Shown here: positions 31,040 through 42,155 of the stretch, piece by piece
Numbering within the stretch: the first letter of the stretch is position 1
Layout: each line of letters starts with the position of its first letter
Source of the DNA: Pilasporangium apinafurcum
Lineage: Eukaryota; Oomycota; Peronosporomycetes; Pythiales; Pythiaceae
NCBI GenBank assembly: GCA_001600495.1
Contig: BCKE01000059.1
Span: 137,575 to 201,574 of the forward strand
Length of the DNA: 64,000 bases
Direction of reading: 5' to 3'
Program-made: the position numbers and the translations under genes
The notes under the pieces: model-generated
The model's database searches: none
What the model was told of the DNA's origin: nothing
The model's input: the letters and a program-made list of their open reading frames with translations, nothing else

Positions 31040-33726
31040 TTATCTTCGGCGAAAGCGCTTGTAAGACTTCTTGGTCTTGGTTGCCAAATCTTCACTCGCA
31101 TTCCGCTTCCTATATTCGCCATCACCGCTCAACTGTGTGCCAATGTCCTGATATAATTGACGGAATTTTCGGGTGGAGCCAATCGGTCGTAGTGGTTCCG
31201 CCAGTAGACGCGCCAGATTCCCTCGAAGTGACTCTACGGACTCTCCTTGGTGCTGTTTCTGCTGCTTCTGATCCTTGCTACGTTTCTTGGCATCGAGTTC
31301 AAAAAGCAAATCATCATCTATTTCCAGGTCAGCTGCTGCTGCCATCTGACTGAACCATGTCTCCTCCGACGCAATCTTCCCACTGGCATTTTCCATGTCG
31401 TTGATGGCCTTGGCAAGCCGCATGCGTTCGTCAATTGTGGGGAGAAACCGATGATCGAATGGAAAATCTGCCAGTCCTGTAGGACGTTGTAACAATTTAC
31501 AGATTTGTTGGTGGTATTTAGCGTCCACTGGCGCCACCAGTGATATACTCAACCCGTCTTTATTCGCGCGCGCTGTTCTTCCACTGCGATGCACAAACAC
31601 TTCAGTTGATCGAGCTACATGGTAGTGCACCACGTAATCCACACTCGGGATGTCCAACCCACGCGCAGCAACATCCGTGGCAATCAAAATGCCACTCTTA
31701 TGTGCACGGAACCCGTCGAGTTTCTTCAATCGCTGCCGCTGCTGCATCTCGGCATGTAAAGCAAACACAGGCAGCTGTAGCAGCGTCAGCAACGCTGTCA
31801 GTTTTCGCACTTGGTGGATTGCGTTCAAGAACACGATCGTCCGTCCAGGGTACTGCGTCAAGAAATAGTAGAGGAAGCTGTCACGTGTGCTGTCGGTGAC
31901 TTCGTGTTGACAGAGTTCCAGCCCCGCTGGCAGCGACAACGCTACATTCTCCTGTTGTTTCTTCAGTTTTTTCGCTGCCTCATCAGTTGATAGAGTACCA
32001 GTCGATTTGCCATCCACGCTTTCATCAATGCTCAAGTCCACAACAGCAGGCTTGCCACGTAGACCAACACGCTTCATCACGCTCTCCAAAACTGTTAGTG
32101 CGTTACGATTCTGTGATTTCTTCTTGCCGGTCTGGAAGCGCCCACCTTCAGGAATTGTCAGGGTGGCTGAAAACAAAAACGTTTGACGAACGCGATAAGG
32201 TGTTGTCTGTTTCTGTTGCATTTTTTCCTCATCTTCGTCTTCCTCTTTTTCCGCTTCATCTGATTGTTCATCTTGTTGTTGTTGCATCTTTAGAACATCA
32301 TCCAGCATCATTACATTTGCACCACTGGCAAAAGCGGATGCATCAATATCCTCTTCATCGTCATCATCATCATCCGCTTCGTCAGAATTTTCATCTTCAT
32401 TTTCGTCATCCGACATATCCACAAGCGCTGACTTGGCTTTCTTGTTGCGGCGAAGTACTTCGAAGATCTGCTCCACTTCAGGGTATGAGCCTGTTTGCAG
32501 CATACGATCGGCTTCATCAATCACCAAGAAGCGCAGCGTCTGGTGAAGCAGTTTAAAATGGTCGTGATTAGAGTCAATCATCTCCCACAACCGTCCAGGT
32601 GTACCAATCACAATCTCTGGTGCATAACTAAGTAGGCGCTTCTGCTTCTGAATCGCCATCCCACCGACGAGCGTCACGATACCGATCTCGCGATTTCGCA
32701 CCATTTTCTCCAAATGCTGGTGGATCTGCAGCGCCAATTCACGTGTAGGAGTCAAGACGAGTACCTTGCATTCCTTCTTGTAGCCTGGTTGGTCACGTTC
32801 GTACAGCAATTGACTGAGAATGGGTAGTCCAAACGCTAGTGTTTTTCCTGAACCAGTGGGCGCTGCGCCAACAATGTCTCGATTGTCAATTACGGCAGGG
32901 TAGATCGTCCTCTCCTGGATGAGCGTCGGAGTGGAGAAGCCGCAAAGAGCGAGCGACTCGAGTAGTAATGGATGGAGTTTGAATTTGGTCCATTTTGATA
33001 CATCCACCTTTTCTGCTGCTTTAGTGATCTCAACCTGCTTCTTCATGTTCTTTGCAGCGTCTGCCGTCTTCTTCGATTTATTCTTCTTATCCCGTTTATT
33101 CTTAATTTCGTCCGTTCCAGTTAAAACAGGTTTATTCTGCTGTAACTCTTCCGTCTCGCTTTTGGTTGCATCCTCCTCCACTGCATCTTGTATATCAGCA
33201 TCGATTGTGTCTTCCTCTGTGTCTCTATTGTCGCCTTCTTGTGACTCCTTCTGTGATTTTGATTTCCTTCGCTTCTTTTTCTTCTTTGACTTGTTCGTTT
33301 CGTCTGCATTATTCTCGCTCTGTTTCTCACTGAACACGACGCCATAAGCTCAGAACGTTCAGCAATCGATACACATATAGATATGCCATTGGTCTTACCT
33401 GCCGATCAGCATGTAGCCACCCGACTCTGTTTTCTCCACATTATAATCTGTACATGTTTCCCAATAGTGAGATGTTGAGCAGTTCAGTTGTGATAACTTA
33501 CACTTGCACTCTTACCTGTCAGTTCCTCCAGTTCAAATGCACAGCCGTCCTCAAAGCCTTCAAGGTGGATTTCTTCCAGATCCACTTTCTTCCATCCTCC
33601 AGAGTTTGCAGCACCACCGCTTTTCTTTCCACTACTGGATTGGTTCTTTCGCATCTTGGACGCTTTCTTCGCCACCGAATTTGATGCGTCCAGCAGTGCA
33701 TAACTCACCTTCTTCAAGCCACTCAT
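31040..33726 (-). CDS. MAK5: DEAD-box RNA helicase Mak5/DDX24
   Basis: Three exons: 33516-33726, 33399-33447, 31040-33329; 849 residues. Exon 1 (MSGLKKVSYALLD ... GGWKKVDLEEI) joins the 49-nt exon 2 to read FELEELTDYNVEKTESGGY, matching the WK-x(n)-FEELTDY N-terminus of DDX24/Mak5. Then comes a Lys-rich region, the Q-motif region FKLHPLLLESLALCGFSTPT, and the helicase motifs: AAPTGSGKT, TPTRELALQ, GTPGRL, VIDEADRML, FSATL, TIVFLNAI, ATDVAARGLDIP, HRSGRTARA. An acidic insertion of about 90 residues sits between DEAD and SAT, as in this subfamily. Nucleolar role in 60S biogenesis by family. Start MSGLKK at 33726; an in-frame upstream GTG/ATG at 33762 is less likely. Confidence 0.94.
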
Positions 33727-33911
33727 CTTAATACAAAATGACCAGCAGCTCCATTTCACCATCCATTTTCAGCCAATTATATCTATCAACGACCTTTAAC
33801 CAACGCTTGTCCAGTGAATATTAGCCAATGATAAGTAGTTATTATAGAAAACGATCTCAAAACGCAGAATACCCAAAGCTGCGAGAAACCCAGACATCAA
33901 AGCAGTTCATC
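33727..33911. promoter_or_regulatory. Compact divergent promoter with two CCAAT boxes (MAK5 / TWNK)
   Basis: Only 185 nt separate the two start codons. CCAAT pentamers lie at 33773-33777 and 33824-33828. Both genes probably share this region. If translation of the helicase-primase began at the earlier in-frame ATG (33828), the shared region would be 101 nt. Confidence 0.5.
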
Positions 33912-36534
33912 ATGCACGCCTTTGCAGCTGCTAGGAAAGTGCGTGTTGGCTCGGGGATGCTGCGTCATGTGCGTGGTCGTTGCACTCCAGCTATGCGGAT
34001 GTGTCTGGTCCAGTCCTCTCCTGCTTTCGCTGTTGCTACCGACTGCTCCTCCTTTTGTGCCACGCACCATCGACTCCTCCACCGTAATTACTCCTCTAGT
34101 CATAACACATTCGTGTCAAGTTACTATCAACTCGCAGATCCGCAAGAGATCAGTGAGTTCCTCAGTCGCAAGCGACTCGTATGCAAAGAAACAGACACGC
34201 ACTACATTGTGCGCGAGTGTCCGTTCTGTCATGCCACGCACGGCAAGCGTGACAATTTATTCAAATTGTACGTCATGAAAGCGCAGGGCGTATACAAGTG
34301 CCACCGATGCGGCGCCTCAGGTAGTTGGTTTGACTTTAAAAGCAAGGCAAGTACAATCGCATGAGTTATATGATTGATCTGTAGGCATGTATTGTTGCTT
34401 ACTCTCTGTGTGTTTGTGTTTATGGCAGCTGCAAAGCAATGTGTCCGTGACCTCAGTGGAGGGGATAATGCATCATGGCTCCCCTGCTCATGTGGATCGC
34501 GCAGCAGAGATTAAGGTCATTCAAGCGCTGGACAATGAAAAAGCCATGGCGATCCAGCAGAATTTGTTGGAGGAACCCGAATACGCTGGTGTGCTGCATT
34601 ACCTCACCCAGAAGCGCGGACTCAAGAAGGAAACGCTGCAAAAATACTGTGTTGGGGCGATTGACCAGCCATTCTATAATGAATCAGGAGAGCAGATCGT
34701 CGCGCAGTGCATCTCGTTCCCGTGGATGGCACGAGCAATGGATCTGCACGCCATGGGCGTCATCTGTGAGACAAATGATACAGACGAGAGCAACCACCGT
34801 CAGGACAAGAATCTTTTTGACGTTGTGCGACTGAAGATTCGCGCAGTAGACGACAAGGCAAAGCAGCGGCTCGTTCCGAAAGGTGGTAGTTGGGGATTGT
34901 TTGGTTGGAACACCATTCCTACGACTGCGGAGGAAATTGTGTTGACTGAGGGCGAGTTTGACGCTATGGCTGTTTACCAGGCAACAGGGCTGCCATCTGC
35001 GTCGCTTCCAAACGGCTGCCAGTCCTTACCACCGAGTGTGCTACCGCTGCTGGAGCGATTCAAAAAAATATATTTGTGGATGGACAGCGACGCAGCTGGT
35101 CAAGCTAATGTTGAGAAGTTTGCCACGAAACTAGGGATTACGAGATGCTATATTGTTAGACCAGCTACTTCCACATCCACCAAAAGCATTAAGGACGCAA
35201 ACGATGCTTTGTTAGCGGGGATGGATCTGAAGAAGATAGTGCAAGCAGCTGAGCGGATCCCACATAGTCAGATCGCGACCTTCGAGCAGTTGCGACGCGA
35301 TGTTTATGAAGAAATTCTAAATCCATTGCGAGCCTGTGGCGTGCAATCGCGTTCTCTGCCATCACTAAACAGATTGTTGAAAGGTCATCGAATGGGTGAA
35401 GTCACAGTACTCACTGGCCCCACTGGCTGCGGAAAAACGACGCTATTGAGTCAGCTATCGCTTGACTTATGTGGCCAAGGAGTAAGCACGTTATGGGGGT
35501 CGTTTGAGATCAAGAACACACGACTGATCCATAAAATGCTCACACAACTGTCTGGTCGCAGTCTGCAGGGAGACATCGCGACATTTGAGCGAGCGGCAGA
35601 CAAGTTTGAGGCGCTGCCCATGTACTTCATGCGCTTTTTTGGTAGTACCGAGGTGGACGAAGTGCTGGACGCCATGGAATACGCAGTCTACGCCTACGAC
35701 GTGCAGCACATTTTGCTGGATAACGTACAGTTTATGATGGCTGGGCAAGGTCGAGGATTTGACAAGTTTGAACGCCAGGACGCAGCATTGGACAAGTTTC
35801 GACGTTTTGCCTCGCAAAAAAATGTGCATTTAACGCTTGTGATTCACCCTCGAAAAGAGCAGGAAGACGTGGATCTGACACTCACGTCGGTCTTTGGTAC
35901 AGCAAAAGCGACTCAAGAGGCAGATAATGTGCTGATTTTGCAACGCACGCGGGGAAATTCGAAATTGGATGTTCGCAAGAATAGATTTGATGGCACGTTG
36001 GGATCAATTCCACTGTGGTTTGATAGCAAGTCGAATTGTTTGAAGGAGTTTAATGAGGAAACAATGACTGAGGAAGTGGCTTCGGTAGATATGGAGGCAC
36101 AGATGGTATTTGAGCAGAAGCTGCGACAGCAACACTCGACCAAACAAGTCACAGCTGAGCAAGAAGAAAAAGAGTTGCTAGTATCACTTCCATCGTCACA
36201 ACAACAGGTAGAAAGTGAAGAAGAAGCGTCGAGCAGCGTGGTGTACAATTACCATCGCGACGATGAGTTTTTCGAAGAAGAAAACACGCCACTAGTTGCA
36301 CAGCAGTACCAATACGCTTCTTCCAATAGAGTGAATGGGTCAAGTTCTCACAAAATGAACAGCAATGACTCCTACAACGGTTGGCATAATGATGAAGACC
36401 GACAAAAGAATCCCAACGGCGCCTCTAGTGGTGGTCTTAATGGCAATTCCAAACGCAGTGGCCCCAACGGAGCAGTGAATGGTTCGATCGGCGGTGAGCC
36501 GTTTGCATCCTTTACTCCCATTATCACACGATAA
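33912..36534 (+). CDS. TWNK: Twinkle-type mitochondrial primase-helicase
   Basis: Exons 33912-34346 and 34429-36534; 846 residues. The donor reads AAG|GCAAGT, i.e. a GC-AG intron of 82 nt in phase 0. N-terminus MHAFAAARKVRVGSGMLRHV is basic and lacks acids, like a mitochondrial presequence. A zinc-binding module is intact (Cys103, Cys106, Cys130, Cys133 in CPFC ... CHRC). TOPRIM residues: TEGEFDAMAVYQ and LWMDSDAAG. The RecA-like helicase has Walker A GPTGCGKTT, Walker B HILLDNVQ, and LVIHPRKE. So both primase and helicase motifs persist, as in plant Twinkle and phage T7 gp4, unlike human TWNK, which lost the zinc ligands. The last roughly 140 residues are low-complexity (Asn/Ser/Gly). Acts at mitochondrial DNA replication forks by family. 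Confidence 0.93.
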
Positions 36535-36674
36535 GGCATGCAGCATTTGGTAAATGTTAGTTTAATGGTTGACTAGATGTTATTGCTGCTGTTTTGTTTT
36601 ATTTCGTGCTTTCTAAGGCGATATATACACAAATGACTAGGAATGCAGATTGCTTTTTCCATCGTTAAGTCTTT

Positions 36675-37568
36675 TTATCGCAGTGACAGTTGTTCGTAGA
36701 TCGTCCACGTGACAGCCGTTGACAACGTCCGCTTGAGCACTCGTGGAACGATGCCCTTTGTGAACCCTCGCCAACCTTCGCCCGTCAAAATTTTCTCCAC
36801 AGTCTGTCGCAGCGTCAGTGAATTCGTTAGCATTTGCACTTTTCCACTGGCGTCTCTACCCACAACAGCCAATTGCATACGTGTCTTCACCACATCAGCT
36901 GGGTGGACGATTGTCGTGGCCAAGATTCCCGCAGCCACACCACTGCTAAAGTGTACACCGTAGGTAGGTGCATGAGGGAATTCGAACTCCATCATTGCCT
37001 TCAGTCGCGTATAGAGCAGCACGTAGAGTCCAGAGAACGGCACATCTCTGATAAGTGTGGGAATCATGCCCCGATAGAGTCCCCGGACTCCTTCTTGTCT
37101 CAAAACGTGCTGCAGCACCTGCCAGTTGCTGCTGTAGGTACCCGGTGCTTGCCACTCCATCCTTGCCTTTACGATCGTTAGTGGTGACATGACACTGCCG
37201 GCAAAGGTTCGAGCGAACGCCCCAGAGAAGAAGGTGTTGATATCCGAATGCGGCAGTATTTGCAAACAGTGGTCGAGTGTAGTGAAGTACAAACCAGCGC
37301 CGCCAGCCACACGCAGCAATGTGGACGATGTACCGCGCCACATGCCACGCACGCGCATAAGCAACTGTTGTTGTGACTGGGGAGCATGACTAGTGTTGGT
37401 GTTGACACTGCCAAAAGCGCCTTGTTGATGTGTCCGCAGTACATCTAGTGGCTGAAACGCTAATGCCGACAAAACACCAGAAAGCGCACCCACCAGCAAC
37501 TTTTTGGTTCTGCGGTTAGTCCCACTAGAGACGTCTTCTGTCAACCGCAAGGAAGGAGCAGCCGCCAT
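36675..37568 (-). CDS. SLC25A38: Mitochondrial carrier SLC25A38/Hem25 (glycine importer for heme synthesis)
   Basis: Single exon, 297 residues from the ATG at 37568. Three carrier repeats with signatures FQPLDVLRT, MSPLTIVKARME and VHPADVVKTRMQL. Family-specific stretches match SLC25A38: RDVPFSGLYVLLY, GIVPRVLKRTLSTAVTWT, IYEQL. Six membrane helices are expected in the inner mitochondrial membrane. In animals and yeast this carrier imports glycine for 5-aminolevulinate synthesis. Its end faces the Twinkle 3' end (140 nt apart). It is transcribed in the same direction as the EZH gene, whose stop lies 188 nt upstream. Confidence 0.93.
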   Translation of the reverse strand: MAAAPSLRLTEDVSSGTNRRTKKLLVGALSGVLSALAFQPLDVLRTHQQGAFGSVNTNTSHAPQSQQQLLMRVRGMWRGTSSTLLRVAGGAGLYFTTLDHCLQILPHSDINTFFSGAFARTFAGSVMSPLTIVKARMEWQAPGTYSSNWQVLQHVLRQEGVRGLYRGMIPTLIRDVPFSGLYVLLYTRLKAMMEFEFPHAPTYGVHFSSGVAAGILATTIVHPADVVKTRMQLAVVGRDASGKVQMLTNSLTLRQTVEKILTGEGWRGFTKGIVPRVLKRTLSTAVTWTIYEQLSLR

Positions 37569-37756
37569 CTCCACAGAGATTAAGCGATTATGATTCCCTA
37601 CTTGACGATGTCACTCAAGATTCTTAACGAGTCGGCGGACGATTGTGATTCGCTAAAGTGTATGGTGTGAGGTCTACAACTACTTCGTCATATATGCTGC
37701 TTGATAGGTTATGGTCATTTCAATAAATGCGTGTCTTTTCTACCAAATTCACTTGC

Positions 37757-40700
37757 TCACTTTCCTCCATCCTTGTCATTGTTCTCTATCACTTCACTAC
37801 GTGACGACCCAGTGATGCGCAATTGGCTCCAATCTGGTGCCGATTCACCTCGATATCCATAATTGAAAAACAATTCCTCACCCTTTGCAATGTCCTGTTG
37901 AGCCCAAATGGAGATTCGGTGTTCCCCACCAACGCGCAGGATCTTGGCCTTACACTTAGGATTGATGGACGAATGATTAGCAAATTTGCTCTTGTTGCCC
38001 ATGCGGATGGCATCTACGACTGTATCTTCGTTGGCGTTAAATAAAAAGCTGATTGTCATCTTGTCGTAAATGCTACCACGACGTTCAGCTTCGTCATGCG
38101 ACAGCATTGCGCCTTTGTATTCGTAGATAAACTCTCCACGCTTGATGGGCTCGCGAGCAAACGCGCCCCAACCGTGCGTGACAGAGAACGCAATCCCAAG
38201 TTTCTTGTGCAATCCACGCAAAATGTTAACGTTGTGGCAAATCCCCAACGTTGTGGCCGACTGGTCCTTCAGATTGTCATTGTAAACCAACGCGGGGCCT
38301 TCACTGGCGCCACAGGTGAAGCACAAGTCTGGATTGCACTCGCGTAACGCCACAAAGCATGGACACGCGTTTGTGCGGCAATTGCCATAACTGCATTTGC
38401 AGCCGTCAAACCTATACAATTAACAATAAAACACGAAGCATTAGTCATTAAGACTCGAAATTTATATATGGCCAGAAGTTGATGATGTTCTTACCGATTG
38501 GAGCAATCTTGAGAGCAAGAGCAGGCTTTCTCGCATATGTGATTGCGTGTCATGCACGAGCATCCTGTAGCGTCACAGACGCCTTCATGGTTGCACGGTT
38601 CATACTCCTGATCCCACCCGATATCTTTCAGACGTTGATAGCGCGTTCGCTTGAGCATCTCTCGGTTATTCGTGGTTGTGCTTCTTCCACGCTTTCGGCT
38701 TTTGGCCGTTCGTACATCAGGGGAAAAACTTTCTTCATCCATGGAATCATGTTGAGCCGATTTCTTTTTCTGCTGAATGGACAAATAAGCATGCAGATCC
38801 TTGCATGTTATTGACTTAATAATGGATGCGATCATGCACGCATTACGTCCGATAGTGTATCTCAGTTTTTGAAGTAGAACCAACTCGGTTGGAGTCAGTG
38901 ATATGGGTGACTCAGTCGTTGCAGCTCCCACATCACTTTTATCCACGGTTAAATTACTCTCACCATATTGCTTAGGATCATTTTTCCAGCAATGCTCACT
39001 GCACTTCATGTTAGCCGAAAAAGACGCTTTCACAGTAGCTTCAACCATTTCGAAATGCGAATTATCTATGTACTCCGATTCATCCACTGCTTTCACTGTA
39101 ACTTTCGGTCGAGTTAATCGAGCGGACTTGTTCTTCTCAGGACGAACACTCTGTAATTCCAAATTTGAACTGGAAATTGTGCTTGCTCGCGTCTGCGATC
39201 GCTCGGAACGACGTCTTTCCTGCAAAGCTTCAGTGGATAAAAGATCCTCGGCTTTGATTGACTTGTTTTCCTTATTTTCATTCTCTGGAGATACCTTTTC
39301 AAACATGTCTGCTCTGTCACTTACTACATCTTGTTCTTCATCCGTCGTATTCATTTCAAAAGACCGTACAATTGGTGTTAATCGGAGTACTGGATTCACT
39401 GGATCTGCACGGCGTGATGGTAATGGATGCTTAATACCATGCTCGTGACAGTCGTACTTATAGCACATGCGACAAAACAAGTCTCGATATGTTACAGAAA
39501 GCTCTGCATAATCACTTGTTTGGTGCAAACCTAATCCATGCAAACGTTCTAAATGGTATCGCACAAGGTTTGAGTTAAAGTATGTCGGAGGAGGCGATAA
39601 CCGTTCTGACAGCGACTTCATTGGTTCTCCGCAACCATCAAACAGCGATGTCAGCTCGAACAGCCGAACCACAGCATCGTCCTTAGAGCATCCACGTATC
39701 AGCTTCTTAGCCTCTTCGATTTTTCGAGCTGCAATTCGTCTCGAATCGTGAAGTTTCTTAATTTCACCATAGTCAGTGTATGCCTGTGCGAATTCGGATC
39801 GATTCTTTAGCGCATTAAAAACCTTGTCAGAATCACCGTAGTTAGCCACCACCAGTCTCAGCAAATATTCGTTCACTTCGTCGTCCAAAGCACTGTGCTG
39901 TGCTACCGCTTTGGATCTAATTTTCTCGTAGTGAGCGGCATCAATCGCTTCACCATCATCTTCATCACCAAAGTATGGAATATGTCTCAAAATTGGATCG
40001 TCATCGACACGAACACTGGATTTAATGCCGATAAACGTAGTCGATCTACTGAGTGGTTTGAGTTTACGCAACTCATATGTGTCTCGTGGTATAATTTGAG
40101 TTTCATGGGTTTCTTCTTCACCCCAGCCAAGTGTATATGGTTGTAAATCTGTAGTATGAGTTATATGCTTTGGCTGCATGATCTGTTTCATCAGTAGACG
40201 CTCCGTAGGACAGACTACAAGCTTCAACCGTTGAGCTAAGCGCATTGAACAAAACAACAAACGTTAGCAGGAATTAAAATATAGTGCGTTCATGGAACCC
40301 ATGCACATGACATACATGCAGGAATATGAGATGCGTGTCGGTTGGAAGCATGGGCTTTGAGGTATTTCGTGACCCGCGACCGAGTTTCTCGCAAGATTTC
40401 GTTCGTCTTACGTCGATAGCACTCGAGAATCCTCGGCTGCTGCTGTTCAATGAGTGCAGCAACCTTTTTATCCATTTCTTCTTGTGTAGTTGTGTCCTTG
40501 TCGCCCGAGGACAAATTTGACGATGCAAATTGCTTTGCCTCCCCGAAATTGGGCAAAATTTTGCATTCGTTCTCAAGAGTTGCAAATTTATCTGTTCAAT
40601 ATAGCTTGTTAATCGTGCTTACATCTGCAGTCAATACACATTTGAAACCAAGACTTACCGTATGCTGAAAGCGGACGATTAAGCTCGGAACAGAATTCCA

Positions 40701-41862
40701 CCGGATTATCATCATCTACAATCAGAATATTTGATGGTGCCACTTTCAAAAAGGTCTCACGCCACGAGGTTGAGTGGATAACTGTATCAGTTGCATCCCG
40801 AGGAAACGGTAATATATCCGAAACAACCGCTGGCGCTGCTTGAATGACAGATCCCTTAATAGTCCCAACAACATTGCTGCCTTCACGAACTTTTTTGATC
40901 GAACGACGTGCACCTTGACGCGTGTTTTCGCTCTTGACCTTCGACACACTCGATGACCGCACCTGTGTTGCCTCCACTTTTGTCATGTCATGAATCTCGA
41001 TTTTCTCAGCCACAATTGTATCTACCATCACGGTTTTCTGCGAAGATTCCACCTTGGTAACGATTTCGTTGACATTATGGTTGGAACTGGAATATGAATC
41101 GATGCGACTCTCTTTTGTCTTCTTCTTCATCCTCACCATCTTTGTCCCAGCATGCACCTGACTAGAACTTTGGGTTTTCATCTTGTGCGCGAATCGTGCT
41201 AACTCTCTTTCCTGCGCCTGTAACTCACCATATGTCATCGGTGGAGTTGTCAGTGACCCTGTAGCCCGTCTTGTCCGCGTTGCTGGCATCGTTTCTTCCT
41301 TCGTTACAGCATTCTGCACATGTGGAGACGAGTCAAGCATGTGTGCAAATTCGACCTCAAATAGCGATGGCGATGCAGACTTTTTGCACACCCGTGATAC
41401 GAGTGTTGATGCGGGCGCCATTCTCTTCTTGGAGTTGTACAGTTCTAACATATGCTGTTGAGCTTGGAGATCACTGAGTGAGAGAGACTCATTAAGCAAT
41501 CGTCTATTTGATTTTGGTATTGCCGTGCCATTAGCCATTTCCTCCGTCGTCTTCTTGGATGAGACGGATGGAGTATAATCGGAATGGTCATCTTTAGCTG
41601 AGGAGGCGGTGGCAATTGATGACATGTCAATGTAATTCAATGCTGTTCGAACATGCGTCGTTAATTGCTTTTTTTCTGTGGATCTGTCATTGACTCGTTC
41701 TTTTTCCTTGTCGTATTCACTGTCATCGGATAATGAAGATGCATTTGTACTGTGGGGGCGCGAAGTGCCTTTGTAATGTGAATAAGCTGTGTTGTGCATC
41801 TCGTCAGAGGAGGCCGCGTCGCTGCTATCATCCACTACGATCACGTTCTCCTCCGCATGCAT
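37757..41862 (-). CDS. EZH: Enhancer of zeste (EZH) histone H3K27 methyltransferase with long N-terminal extension
   Basis: Exons 40659-41862, 40316-40591, 38495-40235, 37757-38411; 1291 residues, against about 750 in animals. Family landmarks: DDDPILRHIPYFGDE, LFCRMCYKYDCHEHG, CSEHCWKN, LRYTIGRNACMIASIIKS (SANT-like), then the CXC region CNHEGVCDATGCSC ... CEKACSCSQDCSNR / CKCSYGNCRTNACPCF, and the SET domain with GWGAFAREPIKRGEFIYEY, FANHSSINPKC and ELFFNYGY. The first roughly 490 residues (exons 1-2) are disordered and Ser/Thr/Glu-rich, with no animal counterpart. In NHS-x-NPxC one residue is inserted (NHSSINPKC). Catalytic subunit of PRC2 by family; gene silencing through H3K27 methylation. 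Start is the ATG at 41862. Confidence 0.93.
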
Positions 41863-42155
41863 TTCTACATCATATATAACCGTTCAGATTCACAATTATT
41901 AAAGCAGTTCAATGATAGTGCTGCACATGTGCACATGAACTTTTTTGCGCGCTCTCACCTTTCATCATTCCCTGTGCGCATCCGTTATCGGTTGACCCAA
42001 CCACCAACACGAATCAAAAAACCTCGGACAATATTTTTGTGACTAATTTATGATATTTAACCTATACTATATGGTATAGAAGTAAAATAGTGTAGAAGCC
42101 TTGATTGTGAAGATACTTGGAGAAACCACGAAGAAGGGCTTGAGAGAAGGAACGA
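41863..42155. promoter_or_regulatory. Divergent promoter EZH / golgin-84
   Basis: 293 nt between the two start codons. AT-rich strings ATATATAAC (41872-41880) and TATACTATATGGTATAGAAG (42062-42081) could act as TATA-like elements; the latter contains the near-palindrome CTATAC..TATA. No other gene is seen. Confidence 0.4.

Noticed and set aside
40290-41862. Exons 1-2 of the EZH locus as an independent gene
   Set aside because: Donor/acceptor phases join cleanly (phase 1, phase 1) into the EZH core and there is no stop before the join; kept as one gene with a caveat.
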